In this document: piece by piece, positions 1 through 8,741 of the stretch
Numbering within the stretch: position 1 is the first letter of the stretch
Layout of the letters: every line of letters starts with the position of its first letter
Assembly: GCF_003966225.1 (NCBI RefSeq)
Contig: NZ_RXNU01000001.1
Span: 558,001 to 622,000, forward strand
DNA from: Shewanella canadensis
GTDB taxonomy: Bacteria; Pseudomonadota; Gammaproteobacteria; Enterobacterales; Shewanellaceae
Length of the DNA: 64,000 nt
Direction: 5' to 3'
Notes under the pieces: model-generated
Seen by the model: only the letters and a program-made list of their open reading frames with translations
The model's database searches: none
Told to the model about the DNA's origin: nothing
Position numbers and translations under genes: made by a program

Positions 1-78
1 TTTACACACAATTTTTTATCTCTATGTTAGTGGTGCCTGTGATGGGCGTAATAATTTGAGATCGTTAAAAAACACAAG

Positions 79-1425
79 ATGATGGGGCAAAAAGTGCAAA
101 ATAAACAGATGACTATGGGTGATACCTTAGGGTTAGGGTTTATGACCTTCGCTTTCTTTTTAGGAGCGGGTAACCTGATTTTTCCACCTCTAGCTGGCTT
201 CATGGCTGGTGAGAATATGACACTGGCCATGATTGGCTTCCTGATCACCGCTGTGACCTTACCTCTGATAACGCTGATTGCCGTAGCTAAAGCAAACGGT
301 AAAGTGATGGGGCTTTTGCCTGCGTTCGCCGCCACGGCTTTTGCCGTCGCCATCTATATCGTTATAGGTCCTGCTTTTGCCGCTCCTCGTGCCGGGCTTG
401 TCGCTTACGAGATGGGCTTTAAGCCCTTCCTGGAAGATAGCAGCGCGACCTTTATGGTGGCGGGGATCACTCTAAATGTATCTCAACTGATTTATTCGGT
501 GATTTTCTTTGGTGGCGCCATGTTACTCTCGCTCTATCCGGGTAAGTTGCTCGATAGTGTCGGTAAGGTGTTGACCCCTATCATGCTGATACTGCTGGTC
601 GGTTTAGCTGCCTCTGTATTCCTCTTACCCGGCGCAGAAGTGGGTCAAGCCGTTGGTGATTATCAGTCTAGCCCGTTAACTAAAGGGATCCTGGAAGGTT
701 ACAACACCATGGATACTCTGGCGTCGCTGATCTTCGGTATGCTGATCATCGATATCCTTCGCAGAAAAGGGGTGAGTGATAGTAAACAGCAGACTAAGTA
801 TCTGATAAGAGCTGCATTAATTGCCGCCGCCGGACTCGCATTCGTCTATATCTCACTTTTTTATCTTGGTGCGACAGCCGGTGATATCGCCGTTGGTGCC
901 GATAATGGTGGTGTGATTTTAACCAATTATGTGAATCATGAGTTTGGCAGTCTGGGGCAGATACTACTGGCTGCCGTCGTTACTCTGGCCTGTCTGACGA
1001 CGGTTATCGGTCTGGTTACTGCCTGCTCCGAGTTTTTTAATGAGTTATTTACCAAGATCTCTTACCGTAAGTTTGTCATTCTCATCAGTGTTATATGTGC
1101 AACCGTTGCGAATGTTGGTTTGTCACAACTGATCAGTATCAGCGTGCCTGTACTCTATACCATCTATCCGGTGGCTATCGCTTTGGTTGCCGTGACCTTC
1201 CTGACCGAGAAATTCTCTATGCCGGAGTTTTCTCATCGTATCGTGTTGAGCGTTGCTCTGTTATTCGGTGTTATCGACGGATTGAAGGCTGCGGGTATGG
1301 ATATCACTTTGACCGACTTTATGCCTCTTCATAATGAAGGCATGGCTTGGTTACTGCCGACTGCTTTGACTATCCTGGCTTGTCTGTTCATTAAAAAGCC
1401 GAAGTCAGAGCCGTTATTGAACTGA
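79..1425 (+). CDS. brnQ: Branched-chain amino acid carrier BrnQ (LIVCS family)
   Basis: This is a cation-coupled importer of leucine, isoleucine and valine in the inner membrane. The protein is almost entirely hydrophobic with about 12 membrane segments. Near the N-terminus it carries the family signature LGFMTFAFFLGAGNLIFPP, closely matching E. coli BrnQ, and its 448 residues fit the usual length of about 440. The start is uncertain: there is no clear Shine-Dalgarno before 79, and the ATG at 109 would also give a full-length carrier. It stands alone and ends at a strong terminator. Confidence 0.93.
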   Translation: MMGQKVQNKQMTMGDTLGLGFMTFAFFLGAGNLIFPPLAGFMAGENMTLAMIGFLITAVTLPLITLIAVAKANGKVMGLLPAFAATAFAVAIYIVIGPAFAAPRAGLVAYEMGFKPFLEDSSATFMVAGITLNVSQLIYSVIFFGGAMLLSLYPGKLLDSVGKVLTPIMLILLVGLAASVFLLPGAEVGQAVGDYQSSPLTKGILEGYNTMDTLASLIFGMLIIDILRRKGVSDSKQQTKYLIRAALIAAAGLAFVYISLFYLGATAGDIAVGADNGGVILTNYVNHEFGSLGQILLAAVVTLACLTTVIGLVTACSEFFNELFTKISYRKFVILISVICATVANVGLSQLISISVPVLYTIYPVAIALVAVTFLTEKFSMPEFSHRIVLSVALLFGVIDGLKAAGMDITLTDFMPLHNEGMAWLLPTALTILACLFIKKPKSEPLLN

Positions 1426-1461
1426 TTACCTTTCGTCACTAAGCTGGCTTGGGTATATAAT

Positions 1462-1493
1462 AAGGCGTAGCTGTTTTCAGCTACGCCTTTTTT
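1462..1493 (+). terminator. Rho-independent terminator of brnQ
   Basis: A 12-bp stem (AAGGCGTAGCTG with CAGCTACGCCTT), a TTTT loop and a T-run lie 37 bases after the brnQ stop codon. Confidence 0.9.
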
Positions 1494-1536
1494 ATTAAAA
1501 TTTCTGTCAAGTATGTTAAATCACTAAGGAAACAGA

Positions 1537-2451
1537 TTGACCGAGTCAAGAGAAGAAGCCTATTGCCCCGATCCTCTGATCGAACTATTTCTCGATGACT
1601 TGTGGTCGAGCCGCGGCTTGAGCGATAACACATTGTCCGCCTACCGGACCGATCTCAATCATTTTGACCGTCATACTCAGCGCTCTGGCCAACAATTGAC
1701 CGAAGTTTCTCAGGAGGGGATCCGGGGTTATCTGGATATCCGCTTCGAAAAGGGGTTTGCCCGTACCAGCAGTGCCAGATTGGTGAGTAGTCTCAGGCGC
1801 TTCTATGGCTTCTTGGTTATCTGTAAGAAGATTGAGATTAACCCTACTGCGCAGATCAAATCGCCAAAGATTGCCCGTAAGCTCCCGGGATCACTCAGTG
1901 AGTCCGATGTCGACAGGTTACTCTCTGAGCCCGATGTTGAGGACTCGATAGAGTGCCGGGATAAGGCGATGTTAGAGCTACTTTATGCCACAGGATTGCG
2001 GGTTACTGAACTCGTGAGTCTGACAATGGAGCAGCTGAGTCTACGCCAGGGTTTGGTTCGGGTGATAGGTAAGGGGGGCAAGGAACGCTTAGTGCCAATG
2101 GGGGAGCTTGCGGTCGATAATATCGAGTATTACCTTCAGGGGGCGAGAGCCGAGCTGTTGAAGCAGAAGCAAAGCGATGTTCTTTTTCCCTCTAAGCGTG
2201 GGGTGATGATGACGAGGCAAACATTCTGGCATCGGATTAAACTCTATGCCCTGCGTTCCGGCGTCTCTACCGAGCTGTCCCCTCACACCTTAAGACATGC
2301 ATTCGCCACTCATCTGCTGAACCACGGGGCGGATCTTCGTGTCGTACAGTTATTGCTTGGGCATAGCGATCTGTCGACGACCCAGATCTATACTCATGTC
2401 GCGAAGGCGCGCCTGAGCCAGTTACACTCTGAGCATCATCCACGGGGCTAA
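1537..2451 (+). CDS. xerD: Site-specific tyrosine recombinase XerD
   Basis: XerD resolves chromosome dimers at dif together with XerC, under FtsK control. All six tyrosine-recombinase residues are visible: R155 in ATGLRVTEL, K179, H250 and R253 in HTLRHAFATHLL, H276 in LLGH, and the nucleophile Y285. The N-terminal SAM-like core-binding domain covers about residues 10-95. The start is TTG with AAGGA six bases upstream. It lies in the xerD-dsbC-recJ order known from Shewanella and other gammaproteobacteria. It is not an integron integrase: it sits in this conserved housekeeping context, and the cassette array is about 5 kb away. Confidence 0.95.
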   Translation: MTESREEAYCPDPLIELFLDDLWSSRGLSDNTLSAYRTDLNHFDRHTQRSGQQLTEVSQEGIRGYLDIRFEKGFARTSSARLVSSLRRFYGFLVICKKIEINPTAQIKSPKIARKLPGSLSESDVDRLLSEPDVEDSIECRDKAMLELLYATGLRVTELVSLTMEQLSLRQGLVRVIGKGGKERLVPMGELAVDNIEYYLQGARAELLKQKQSDVLFPSKRGVMMTRQTFWHRIKLYALRSGVSTELSPHTLRHAFATHLLNHGADLRVVQLLLGHSDLSTTQIYTHVAKARLSQLHSEHHPRG

Positions 2452-2739
2452 GCCATTGTTGGGTTAAGGTATTGGATTAAGTTACCGGGCCGGAATGTGA
2501 CCCTACTCTCATACAAGAATAATTAATGGGATTTTATCGCAGAGATAGCTTTCATAGTTTGCTAATACATAGTGTATAGTAAGCACGCACTAATCTGCTT
2601 ACAGTTATTATTTGCTTTATTTACATTGAAATTGTAACTTTTCAGGCCTTAATAAGGTCTAATCTTTTATGAACATACCCGAGCAGCAATGACTGAGTAG
2701 ATTGGGTATAAGTAAACCCTACAAAGAACAGGATATCTA

Positions 2740-3477
2740 ATGAAGTTTACCCGAGCATTTTCTTTGATTTTAGCTGTGGTATTAGCCCCTTTTGCTGCTG
2801 CCGCACCGAATACTCAACCCAATACTATTGCTAACAGCGCAGAGCTAAAACAAAAATTAACTGAGACCTTAAGCGTCGAAGTACATTCGCTTCAGCAGTC
2901 ACCCATTCCAGGTTTATATGAAGCTTTAACCGACCGCGGTGTGCTTTATATCTCTAAAGATGGTTCTAAACTGTTTCACGGCAGCTTATACGATCTCGAC
3001 AAAGGGATGAAAAACCTGACCGAGGCGGCCATGGCGGGTCCTCGTATGAAGATGATTAAGCCACTCGAAGATAATATGTTGGTCTATAAGGCTAAAAACG
3101 AGAAGCATGTCGTCACCGTATTTACCGATATCAGCTGTGGATATTGCCGTAAGTTACACAATCAGATGGATGAGTATAACGACTTAGGCATTACCGTGCG
3201 CTATCTTGCTTTCCCGCGTCGTGGCGTCCCATCTGCCAATGCCGATGAGATGGAAGCGGTATGGTGTGCAGCCGATCCTCTGACTGCCATGACCGAGGCA
3301 AAGGCTGGTAAGAGCATTAAGACGGCAAAATGTGATGCAAAAATTGCAGAGCAATATCATCTTGGACAGAGCCTAGGTATTAACGGTACGCCGGCAATTA
3401 TCTTAGAAGATGGCAGCATGATCCCGGGCTACCAACCACCTAAAGATCTACTGCGAGTATTAGAATCGACCAATTAA
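2740..3477 (+). CDS. dsbC: Periplasmic disulfide isomerase DsbC
   Basis: DsbC is a homodimeric isomerase that reshuffles wrong disulfides in the periplasm and is kept reduced by DsbD. The sequence shows a signal peptide of about 22 residues ending AAAA, an N-terminal dimerisation domain to about residue 95, and a thioredoxin-fold domain with the CGYC active site at C133-C136, the same tetrapeptide as E. coli DsbC. A cis-proline is seen in NGTPAIIL. AGGA lies eight bases before the ATG. It sits between xerD and recJ, but 600 bases of repeats separate it from recJ. Confidence 0.94.
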   Translation: MKFTRAFSLILAVVLAPFAAAAPNTQPNTIANSAELKQKLTETLSVEVHSLQQSPIPGLYEALTDRGVLYISKDGSKLFHGSLYDLDKGMKNLTEAAMAGPRMKMIKPLEDNMLVYKAKNEKHVVTVFTDISCGYCRKLHNQMDEYNDLGITVRYLAFPRRGVPSANADEMEAVWCAADPLTAMTEAKAGKSIKTAKCDAKIAEQYHLGQSLGINGTPAIILEDGSMIPGYQPPKDLLRVLESTN

Positions 3478-3494
3478 TTTGAGTTGCTTCTATT

Positions 3495-3521
3495 AAAAGG
3501 CGAGCTTAGCTCGCCTTTTTT
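3495..3521 (+). terminator. Rho-independent terminator of dsbC
   Basis: AAAAGGCGAGC and GCTCGCCTTTT pair around a TTA loop, with a T-run directly after dsbC. Confidence 0.88.
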
Positions 3522-3880
3522 GTGTCCGGAACACTTATGCCTATTTCCCATGGATGGTAAGAAATAGGCTTTGTGTCTGGCCATAAATGTTCCCTCGGTA
3601 ACTGCGTCCTGCGTTACTCTACCTCCTGATTCCATTCAGTCGTACATTTATTGGTATTCCCACCATCCCTGGCGGTCAGAACACTTATGACTGTCTTTTT
3701 CAAGAAGGGGCCATGGGCCAATGATGCTCCCGGCATCAATATGGCATTCCCACCATCTGACCCATAGGGCCTGTGATATTCCTGATATCACTCAGGCATT
3801 TCCCACGTCCGTGTGGGTCAGATGGGAAATGTCTTAAAAGTGAATGGAACGCTTTAGACCCTGGCGGTCAGAATTCTTAC
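3522..3880. repeat. Cluster of palindromic repeats between dsbC and recJ
   Basis: This gap shows no plausible gene but holds a chain of dyads: GCCTATTTC/GAAATAGGC (3539-3569), GTAAC/GTTAC (3598-3617), TGATGC/GCATCA (3723-3739), and a nested pair with outer arms 3745-3764 and 3814-3831 enclosing a hairpin at 3770-3796. The phrase CCCTGGCGGTCAGAA occurs near 3667 and again at 3859, and 'GAACACTTATG' occurs twice. It resembles REP/BIME-type intergenic repeats. 3881-4078 shows nothing else clear apart from the recJ ribosome site. Confidence 0.6.
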
Positions 3881-4078
3881 TATCTCTTGTATTAGATGAG
3901 AGTGATGAAGATTTGCCATGCACAAAGAAACTTGATGTAGGTGTCCAATCATCTCAATCGAGTTTTTCGTGTGTCTTAGCTAAGCCAGTTTGATATGCTG
4001 TGCGACACAGCACTACGCTCTTCGCCACTCTCAGTGAACTGAAGCAATCGATATAACCCGGAATAAGGCAGTAAATTA

Positions 4079-5803
4079 GTGATCCATAAGATTGTTCGCC
4101 GTCCTAAGGTCGATGATAGTCACCTTCCCAATACCCTTTCGCCGCTCTTAAAACAGATCTACGCCAGTCGTGGTAGTTCAGCCGAAGATTGTGAGTTAAC
4201 ACTGGCTCGCTTATTAAGACCCGATACCATGAAAGGGCTTGCCGAGGGCGCAGCCATCATTGCCGATGCTATCAAGGCCCAGCGTTCAATTCTCATCATG
4301 GGGGATTTCGATGCCGATGGGGCAACCTCGACCAGCGTCTGCATGCTTGCCCTGACCATGATGGGCGCCACTAAGGTCGATTACCTTATCCCGAACCGAT
4401 TCGATTATGGTTATGGCTTGAGCCCCGAGATCGTCGCCGTCGCCCATAGCAAGGGCGCCGAGTTATTGATCACCGTAGATAACGGGATCTCATCGATAGA
4501 GGGCGTTGCGGCGGCAAAAGCCCTGGGCATGCAAGTTGTGATCACCGATCATCACCTTCCGGGTAAAACTGTGCCCGATGCCGATGCCATCGTTAACCCC
4601 AACCAAGTGGATTGCAAGTTCGCGAGTAAGTCGATCGCGGGTGTCGGGGTGGCATTCTATCTGATGTCAGCCTTGAGAGCCGAACTGGGTAAGCGTAATT
4701 GGTATCAGGATCAAGGCCTCGCGGTGCCCAATCTGGGTCAATTGCTGGATATCGTCGCCCTGGGTACGGTTGCCGATGTGGTCGCCTTAGACAGTAACAA
4801 CAGAATTCTGGTCGAAGCGGGCCTGCAGAGAGTCAGAGCGGGGCGTTGCCGTGCGGGCATTACGGCGCTACTTGAAGTGGCTAAGCGCAATCCGGCGCGG
4901 ATCGTCGCCTCAGATTTTGGTTTCGCCGTCGGTCCCAGGCTCAATGCTGCGGGCAGATTGGATGAGATGGCCCTCGGAGTCGAGACTCTACTCTGTGATG
5001 ACATGATGAGTGCAAGAAGAATGGCGGCCGAGCTCGATGGACTCAACGCCGAGCGGCGCGATCTCGAAGCCGATATGCAGCAGGAGGCGTTAAAGAGCCT
5101 GGCATCGGTAGAGCTCAATGAAGAGGAGCTTCCCTGGGGGATTGCTCTTTTTCAAGAGGACTGGCATCAAGGCGTGATAGGTATTCTGGCTTCACGTATC
5201 AAAGACAGGTATCACAGGCCCGTGATAGCCTTTGCGGATGCGGGAGAGGGGGAGATAAAAGGTTCGGCCCGATCGATAAAAGGTCTGCATATGCGAGATC
5301 TGTTAGAGCTGATTAATACCCGTCACCCCGGAATGATCCTCAAGTTCGGCGGCCACGCCATGGCGGCAGGGTTGTCCCTAAGGGCGAAAGATTTCGCCGC
5401 GTTTGAAAAGGCGTACGATCAGGGCGTTAGAGAGCTGTTAAAACCTGAGCTATTAACAGGCGAATTAGTCACCGATGGTGAGTTGACCCCGGATGAGATG
5501 AAGCTGGATATGGCGTGGGAGCTCAGAAATGCAGGCCCCTGGGGGCAAGAGTTCCCCGAGCCGCTGTTCGATGGTTATTTCAAGGTGATTCAGCAGCGTA
5601 TAGTGGGTGAGAAACATCTTAAATTGGTGTTAGAAACTGACTGCGGCCAGACCATGCTCGATGCTATCGCCTTCAACGTCGACCTGACCACCTGGCCGGA
5701 TGCAACAATCAAGCATGCCCGCGTGGTGTACAAGCTGGATGTGAACGAGTTCAGGGGCAATCAGACTCTGCAGTTGATGGTGGATCAGATTGAAGCGATG
5801 TAA
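4079..5803 (+). CDS. recJ: Single-stranded-DNA-specific exonuclease RecJ
   Basis: RecJ degrades single-stranded DNA 5' to 3' in RecF-pathway recombination, mismatch repair and base excision repair. The DHH phosphoesterase motifs are present: GDFDADG at about residues 75-81, VITDHHLP near 157, and the DHHA1 motif GGHAMAAG in the C-terminal half. At 574 residues it matches E. coli RecJ (577). The start is GTG with AAGGCAG upstream. The usual downstream partner prfB is absent: a small gene and a LysR regulator follow instead. Confidence 0.94.
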   Translation: MIHKIVRRPKVDDSHLPNTLSPLLKQIYASRGSSAEDCELTLARLLRPDTMKGLAEGAAIIADAIKAQRSILIMGDFDADGATSTSVCMLALTMMGATKVDYLIPNRFDYGYGLSPEIVAVAHSKGAELLITVDNGISSIEGVAAAKALGMQVVITDHHLPGKTVPDADAIVNPNQVDCKFASKSIAGVGVAFYLMSALRAELGKRNWYQDQGLAVPNLGQLLDIVALGTVADVVALDSNNRILVEAGLQRVRAGRCRAGITALLEVAKRNPARIVASDFGFAVGPRLNAAGRLDEMALGVETLLCDDMMSARRMAAELDGLNAERRDLEADMQQEALKSLASVELNEEELPWGIALFQEDWHQGVIGILASRIKDRYHRPVIAFADAGEGEIKGSARSIKGLHMRDLLELINTRHPGMILKFGGHAMAAGLSLRAKDFAAFEKAYDQGVRELLKPELLTGELVTDGELTPDEMKLDMAWELRNAGPWGQEFPEPLFDGYFKVIQQRIVGEKHLKLVLETDCGQTMLDAIAFNVDLTTWPDATIKHARVVYKLDVNEFRGNQTLQLMVDQIEAM

Positions 5804-5849
5804 TTGCTGTTAGAACTATAGAAAAAGTTAGAGGTTTAGATATCTACCA

Positions 5850-5867
5850 GGCCTTCATTCGAAGGCC
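5850..5867. repeat. Hairpin GGCCTTC-ATTC-GAAGGCC after recJ
   Basis: A perfect 7-bp stem lies between recJ and the small minus-strand gene. An almost identical copy in inverted orientation lies at 7048-7065, after the LysR gene, so the two hairpins bracket the small-gene/LysR pair. It could act as a terminator, but there is no T-run. Confidence 0.5.
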
Positions 5868-5894
5868 CCAGATATTTAGTGAGGCAAGCAGAGC

Positions 5895-6074
5895 CTATGC
5901 GGTAACGGCGTCGACGTCGTCGTCGTTAAGCCTCAAGGATTCACTCTGTTCTGTGCTCTTTTTTACACTCTTTTCTGCACTATGATTTTGTGATTGACGA
6001 AACGCGCTGTCTTCGGCCAAAGGGGCGGCTGCACTCACTAAGGCATTTACCCATAAACCTTCAAATTTTTTCAT
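5895..6074 (-). CDS. Small uncharacterised protein (59 aa), divergent from LysR
   Basis: A reading frame for 59 residues beginning MKKFEGLWVNALVSAAAPLAED. The ATG at 6074 was chosen because AGGAG lies eight bases upstream, although the frame stays open to 6155. The first half is mildly hydrophobic; the second is hydrophilic and ends in an acidic run, NDDDVDAVTA. No known family was recognised. It is divergent from the LysR gene with about 90 bases between the starts, an arrangement typical of a LysR regulator and its target. The function is unknown. Confidence 0.6.
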   Translation of the reverse strand: MKKFEGLWVNALVSAAAPLAEDSAFRQSQNHSAEKSVKKSTEQSESLRLNDDDVDAVTA

Positions 6075-6166
6075 AATGACTCCTGTATTTAAGATCGAAA
6101 TCAAAGTACGCGACCACGGTTTATAAGTAAAATGAATTAATCCCATTAAGTGCATTCCAATAAAGC

Positions 6167-7042
6167 ATGAATATACCGATTAAGAATCTACAGTGTTTCC
6201 TGACATTAGTGGAAACCCGCAGCTATACCCGCGCGGCAGAGCAGTTACACCTGACTCAGCCCACGCTGAGTAAGATGATCCAGCGTCTCGAGGATAACCT
6301 GGAGCAACCGCTACTGATCCGAAATAATCAGAAGGTGCAATTGACCGAAGCCGGTAACCTGTTGGCCAACAGTTCGCGAAAGATTGTGGGACAGTGGCAT
6401 AGACTGCAGGAGGATCTTAATAATCTTAAAGGGCTTAAAACGGGGCAACTGAGACTCGGCGTGTGCCCTATGATGGGCGGGATCATCATCTCCTTGCTAT
6501 CTGAATTTCGAAGACGCTATCCGGGCATAGAGCTCCAGATACAGGAGCTGGGCGGTTTCGGTGCAGAGGAAGCTCTGCTCAACGACAGTTTAGATCTTGC
6601 ATTCACGGCCCTGCCGACCACCCATGCCGAGGAGTTTCATTGTCAGCCATTAGAGGAATATCCGTTGCAGGTGTGCCTGCCGATAAAACATCCTCTTGCA
6701 GGTAAAGAGTCGATCACCTGGTCAGATCTATCGGGCTTACCTTTCGTGCTCTATAACGACGATTTTTCACTGGCAAAGTTACTCACCCGTCTAAGCCGGG
6801 AGGATGGGGTGGAGCTCAACATCGCCTCTCAGAGCGGTCAGTGGGATTTCATCGGCGCCATGGTCGAGTCCAATGTTGGCGTCGCCATATTGCCTCAGCC
6901 CATCTGTGACAAAATAGGCTCAACTAAACTGGTTTATAAACCCATGTCCCCCATGCTGACCTGGGATCTGGCCCTGATCTGGCGTAAGAACCTGCCACTG
7001 ACCCCCGCAGCGGAGGCATTCGTGCGACTGGGAGAAGGGTGA
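6167..7042 (+). CDS. LysR-family transcriptional regulator
   Basis: The N-terminal winged helix-turn-helix is clear (residues about 3-62, with TRAAEQLHLTQPTLSKMIQRLE). It is followed by a periplasmic-binding-protein-like effector domain from about residue 90 (LRLGVCPMMGG...). The length of 291 is normal for the family. The effector is unknown. It is divergent from the small gene at 5895-6074, which is the natural candidate target. Both lie where prfB would be expected after recJ, so the pair may be an insertion. Confidence 0.88.
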   Translation: MNIPIKNLQCFLTLVETRSYTRAAEQLHLTQPTLSKMIQRLEDNLEQPLLIRNNQKVQLTEAGNLLANSSRKIVGQWHRLQEDLNNLKGLKTGQLRLGVCPMMGGIIISLLSEFRRRYPGIELQIQELGGFGAEEALLNDSLDLAFTALPTTHAEEFHCQPLEEYPLQVCLPIKHPLAGKESITWSDLSGLPFVLYNDDFSLAKLLTRLSREDGVELNIASQSGQWDFIGAMVESNVGVAILPQPICDKIGSTKLVYKPMSPMLTWDLALIWRKNLPLTPAAEAFVRLGEG

Positions 7043-7047
7043 ACTTT

Positions 7048-7065
7048 GGCCTTCGAATGAAGGCT
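7048..7065. repeat. Hairpin copy after the LysR gene
   Basis: GCCTTC-GAAT-GAAGGC, the inverted counterpart of the hairpin at 5850-5867. Confidence 0.45.
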
Positions 7066-7153
7066 GATCACATTTTCTGATTTAGCTTCTGGCTGAGTCG
7101 GTATTGGATAGTTTATTTGAAGGTTTTACCTTCATTGTTACTTATCACCTGCG

Positions 7154-7254
7154 GTGAGCTTATGTGTAAGTAATCTCTCGGTACGCTGTAAACCCATCCT
7201 TGGGCGCTCTGCGATTTCATCCCTGAAATCGAAGTCCTCGAGCTCACTTACACC
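7154..7254. repeat. Shewanella-type palindromic repeat, left copy
   Basis: The element contains the dyad CGATTTCA-TCCC-TGAAATCG (about 7212-7231) preceded by GGGCGCTCTG, and outer arms GTGAGCT (7154-7160) and AGCTCAC (7241-7247). A second copy in the opposite orientation lies at about 10260-10350. Between 7066 and 7153, and from 7255 to 7495, I see no gene and no clear attC. Confidence 0.6.
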
Positions 7255-7504
7255 CGTTTATTAACCTCTTCGATTAGGCTTTATCCGCTATTTAGTAAAG
7301 TTTTATGCAGACCTCATAAACCCCCACGTATCTTTTCACAGAGAACTTTTGAGTGTTTCTCTTCAAGAAACAAAAAATAATCCTTTTGCAGCAAAGAGTT
7401 GTAGATGGTAGTTTTACCTAACTGAGCAAGCAGCCAAGAACGTAATCATGCTGCTATTGAATAAGCTGTGGGATGTTTTAGCCCTGTGTAAATAGGTGAT
7501 TCAT

Positions 7505-7945
7505 ATGATTTGGATTTTAATTGCGATTATTGCTGCTTACTTAATTTATCATTTTTTATCGGGAGATATTAGGAAGGCGTCAAAAGTAATTGCTTATAGC
7601 TTGAATGTTAAACCCACAATGGTTGTAGAGTGTATAGGCTCTATGAGAACAGATCCAAGCCCAGCACTAGGAAAATCTTCTAGACAACAGTATTACTGCA
7701 GTTCTGTGATCCGAGCTCACGGTAACCTCGAAGAACTCGGCAGCTTAGTTAAGGTATTTTATATCTGCCAGATCTTAAAAAATCCACATGATGAAAATGT
7801 ACTTTGGTGGGCTAACCGTCTGAAAGACTGTGGATTTGACTCTCAAATAACAGCATTAGATCGACAAACATTTGAAATGTTCTTCGAGGTAGAACATTCG
7901 GCGTTTAAAGATTTTACTAATGAGCACAACAAGATGTTCATATAA
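7505..7945 (+). CDS. Cassette gene 1: uncharacterised single-pass membrane protein
   Basis: About 146 residues with one N-terminal membrane segment (IWILIAIIAAYLIYHFL) and a soluble remainder with no recognised domain. The ATG at 7505 is preferred because AGGTG lies seven bases upstream; a GTG at 7496 is possible. The gene ends just where the R'' box of attC1 begins, as is usual for integron cassettes. No function can be assigned. It is the first of four same-strand orphans. Confidence 0.62.
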   Translation: MIWILIAIIAAYLIYHFLSGDIRKASKVIAYSLNVKPTMVVECIGSMRTDPSPALGKSSRQQYYCSSVIRAHGNLEELGSLVKVFYICQILKNPHDENVLWWANRLKDCGFDSQITALDRQTFEMFFEVEHSAFKDFTNEHNKMFI

Positions 7946-8040
7946 CAAGACACTGCAGACGGATTTCAACCCGGTTTGCTGCGCTCGTGTCTCGCGGGTT
8001 TTAGCCAACCAAGTTGCTCCCGCTGAGTGGAGCGTTAGCG
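7941..8040 (+). other. attC-like recombination site 1
   Basis: R'' TATAAC (7941-7946) and R' GTTAGCG (8034-8040) bracket an imperfect palindrome. CACTGCAGACGG (7951-7962) pairs with CCGCTGAGTG (8020-8029), leaving G7955 and A7959 unpaired. Further in, CAACCCGGTTTGCT (7967-7980) pairs with AGCCAACCAAGTTG (8003-8016) at 11 of 14 positions. Extrahelical bases on one arm are the hallmark of attC folding. Confidence 0.75.
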
Positions 8041-8056
8041 GTTCAAGGAGTCGATA

Positions 8057-8650
8057 TTGGAAGTCGCAAAAATAATTTTAGAATATGTGAAAGTGGTACT
8101 TTCATTCCCTGTTGCAACGGTCGTTCTTGGAATAGCGATATTGATCATGTTTCGTGATTCGGTATCTACATTATTGGCAAACGTGGCAAAAGCCAAACTG
8201 CCGGGTGGTATTGAATTAGAGACACATCAAAATGTAAGAAGTTCTCAAATCGGTGAAAGTAAAAAGCTACCAGATAGCAGTGATAGCACCGTAGACGGTT
8301 TACCTTCTGGTTTAAATGATGCACAAAAGACGCAAATCGAAGATTTGGTTAAAAGCCATATAGCGAGTACTTACCTGTGGGAATATAGGTATTTGAACTT
8401 CTATTTTGTTAGAGGTACGCAATTAGTTTTGGATTGGTTTGTATCCTTAAACCAAGCAACCACCTTATCTCATTTTGATACGGTTTGGATGTCAGTTATC
8501 CCTAGTGTTAATGAAAGACAAGCAATTATAACGTCACTTCAAAATCACCACTTAATAAATCTAGATGAAAGTTCAGGTACTATTACTGTCAATCCAAAAG
8601 GTAAAGAGTATCAGCAGTGGCGTGGTCCAGTGCCACCGCTAACAAATTAA
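8057..8650 (+). CDS. Cassette gene 2: uncharacterised membrane-anchored protein
   Basis: 197 residues with one membrane segment at about residues 15-33 (SFPVATVVLGIAILIMF) and a soluble C-terminal part without a recognised family. The stretch from about residue 135 to the end could be a small winged-helix-like fold, but this is a guess. The start is TTG with AAGGAG six bases upstream (8045-8050), directly after attC1. The last codons overlap the R'' box of attC2 (8637-8643). No function is assigned. Confidence 0.65.
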   Translation: MEVAKIILEYVKVVLSFPVATVVLGIAILIMFRDSVSTLLANVAKAKLPGGIELETHQNVRSSQIGESKKLPDSSDSTVDGLPSGLNDAQKTQIEDLVKSHIASTYLWEYRYLNFYFVRGTQLVLDWFVSLNQATTLSHFDTVWMSVIPSVNERQAIITSLQNHHLINLDESSGTITVNPKGKEYQQWRGPVPPLTN

Positions 8651-8723
8651 TAAGTAAGGAAAACAATAGTTAGCCGCTAAGCGTCTAAACAGCTATCATT
8701 TTCCTATTATCAAAGCGTCATGT
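8637..8723 (+). other. attC-like recombination site 2
   Basis: R'' CGCTAAC (8637-8643) and a degenerate R' GTCATGT (8717-8723) enclose a strong palindrome. TTAATAAGTAAGGAAAA (8647-8663) pairs with TTTTCCTATTATCAA (8699-8713), leaving G8654 and A8657 unpaired, the same pattern as in site 1. The pairing continues with ATAG/CTAT. The R'' box is complementary to this cassette's own 5' end at 8034-8040. Confidence 0.75.
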
Positions 8724-8741
8724 TTCTAAGGATGGAATAGT

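Noticed and set aside
1537..2451. XerD as the integrase of the nearby cassette array
   Set aside because: It has the XerD length, catalytic set and the conserved xerD-dsbC-recJ context, and lies 5 kb away. Nothing in it points to IntI.
3522..3880. CRISPR array
   Set aside because: The repeats differ in length and sequence, are palindromic, and have no regular spacing; there are no cas genes.
7410..7495. An attC or attI site before cassette gene 1
   Set aside because: CCTAAC and AGCAGC/GCTGCT are present, but no consistent R and L box pairing could be drawn, and the expected G|TTATA start of cassette 1 was not found.
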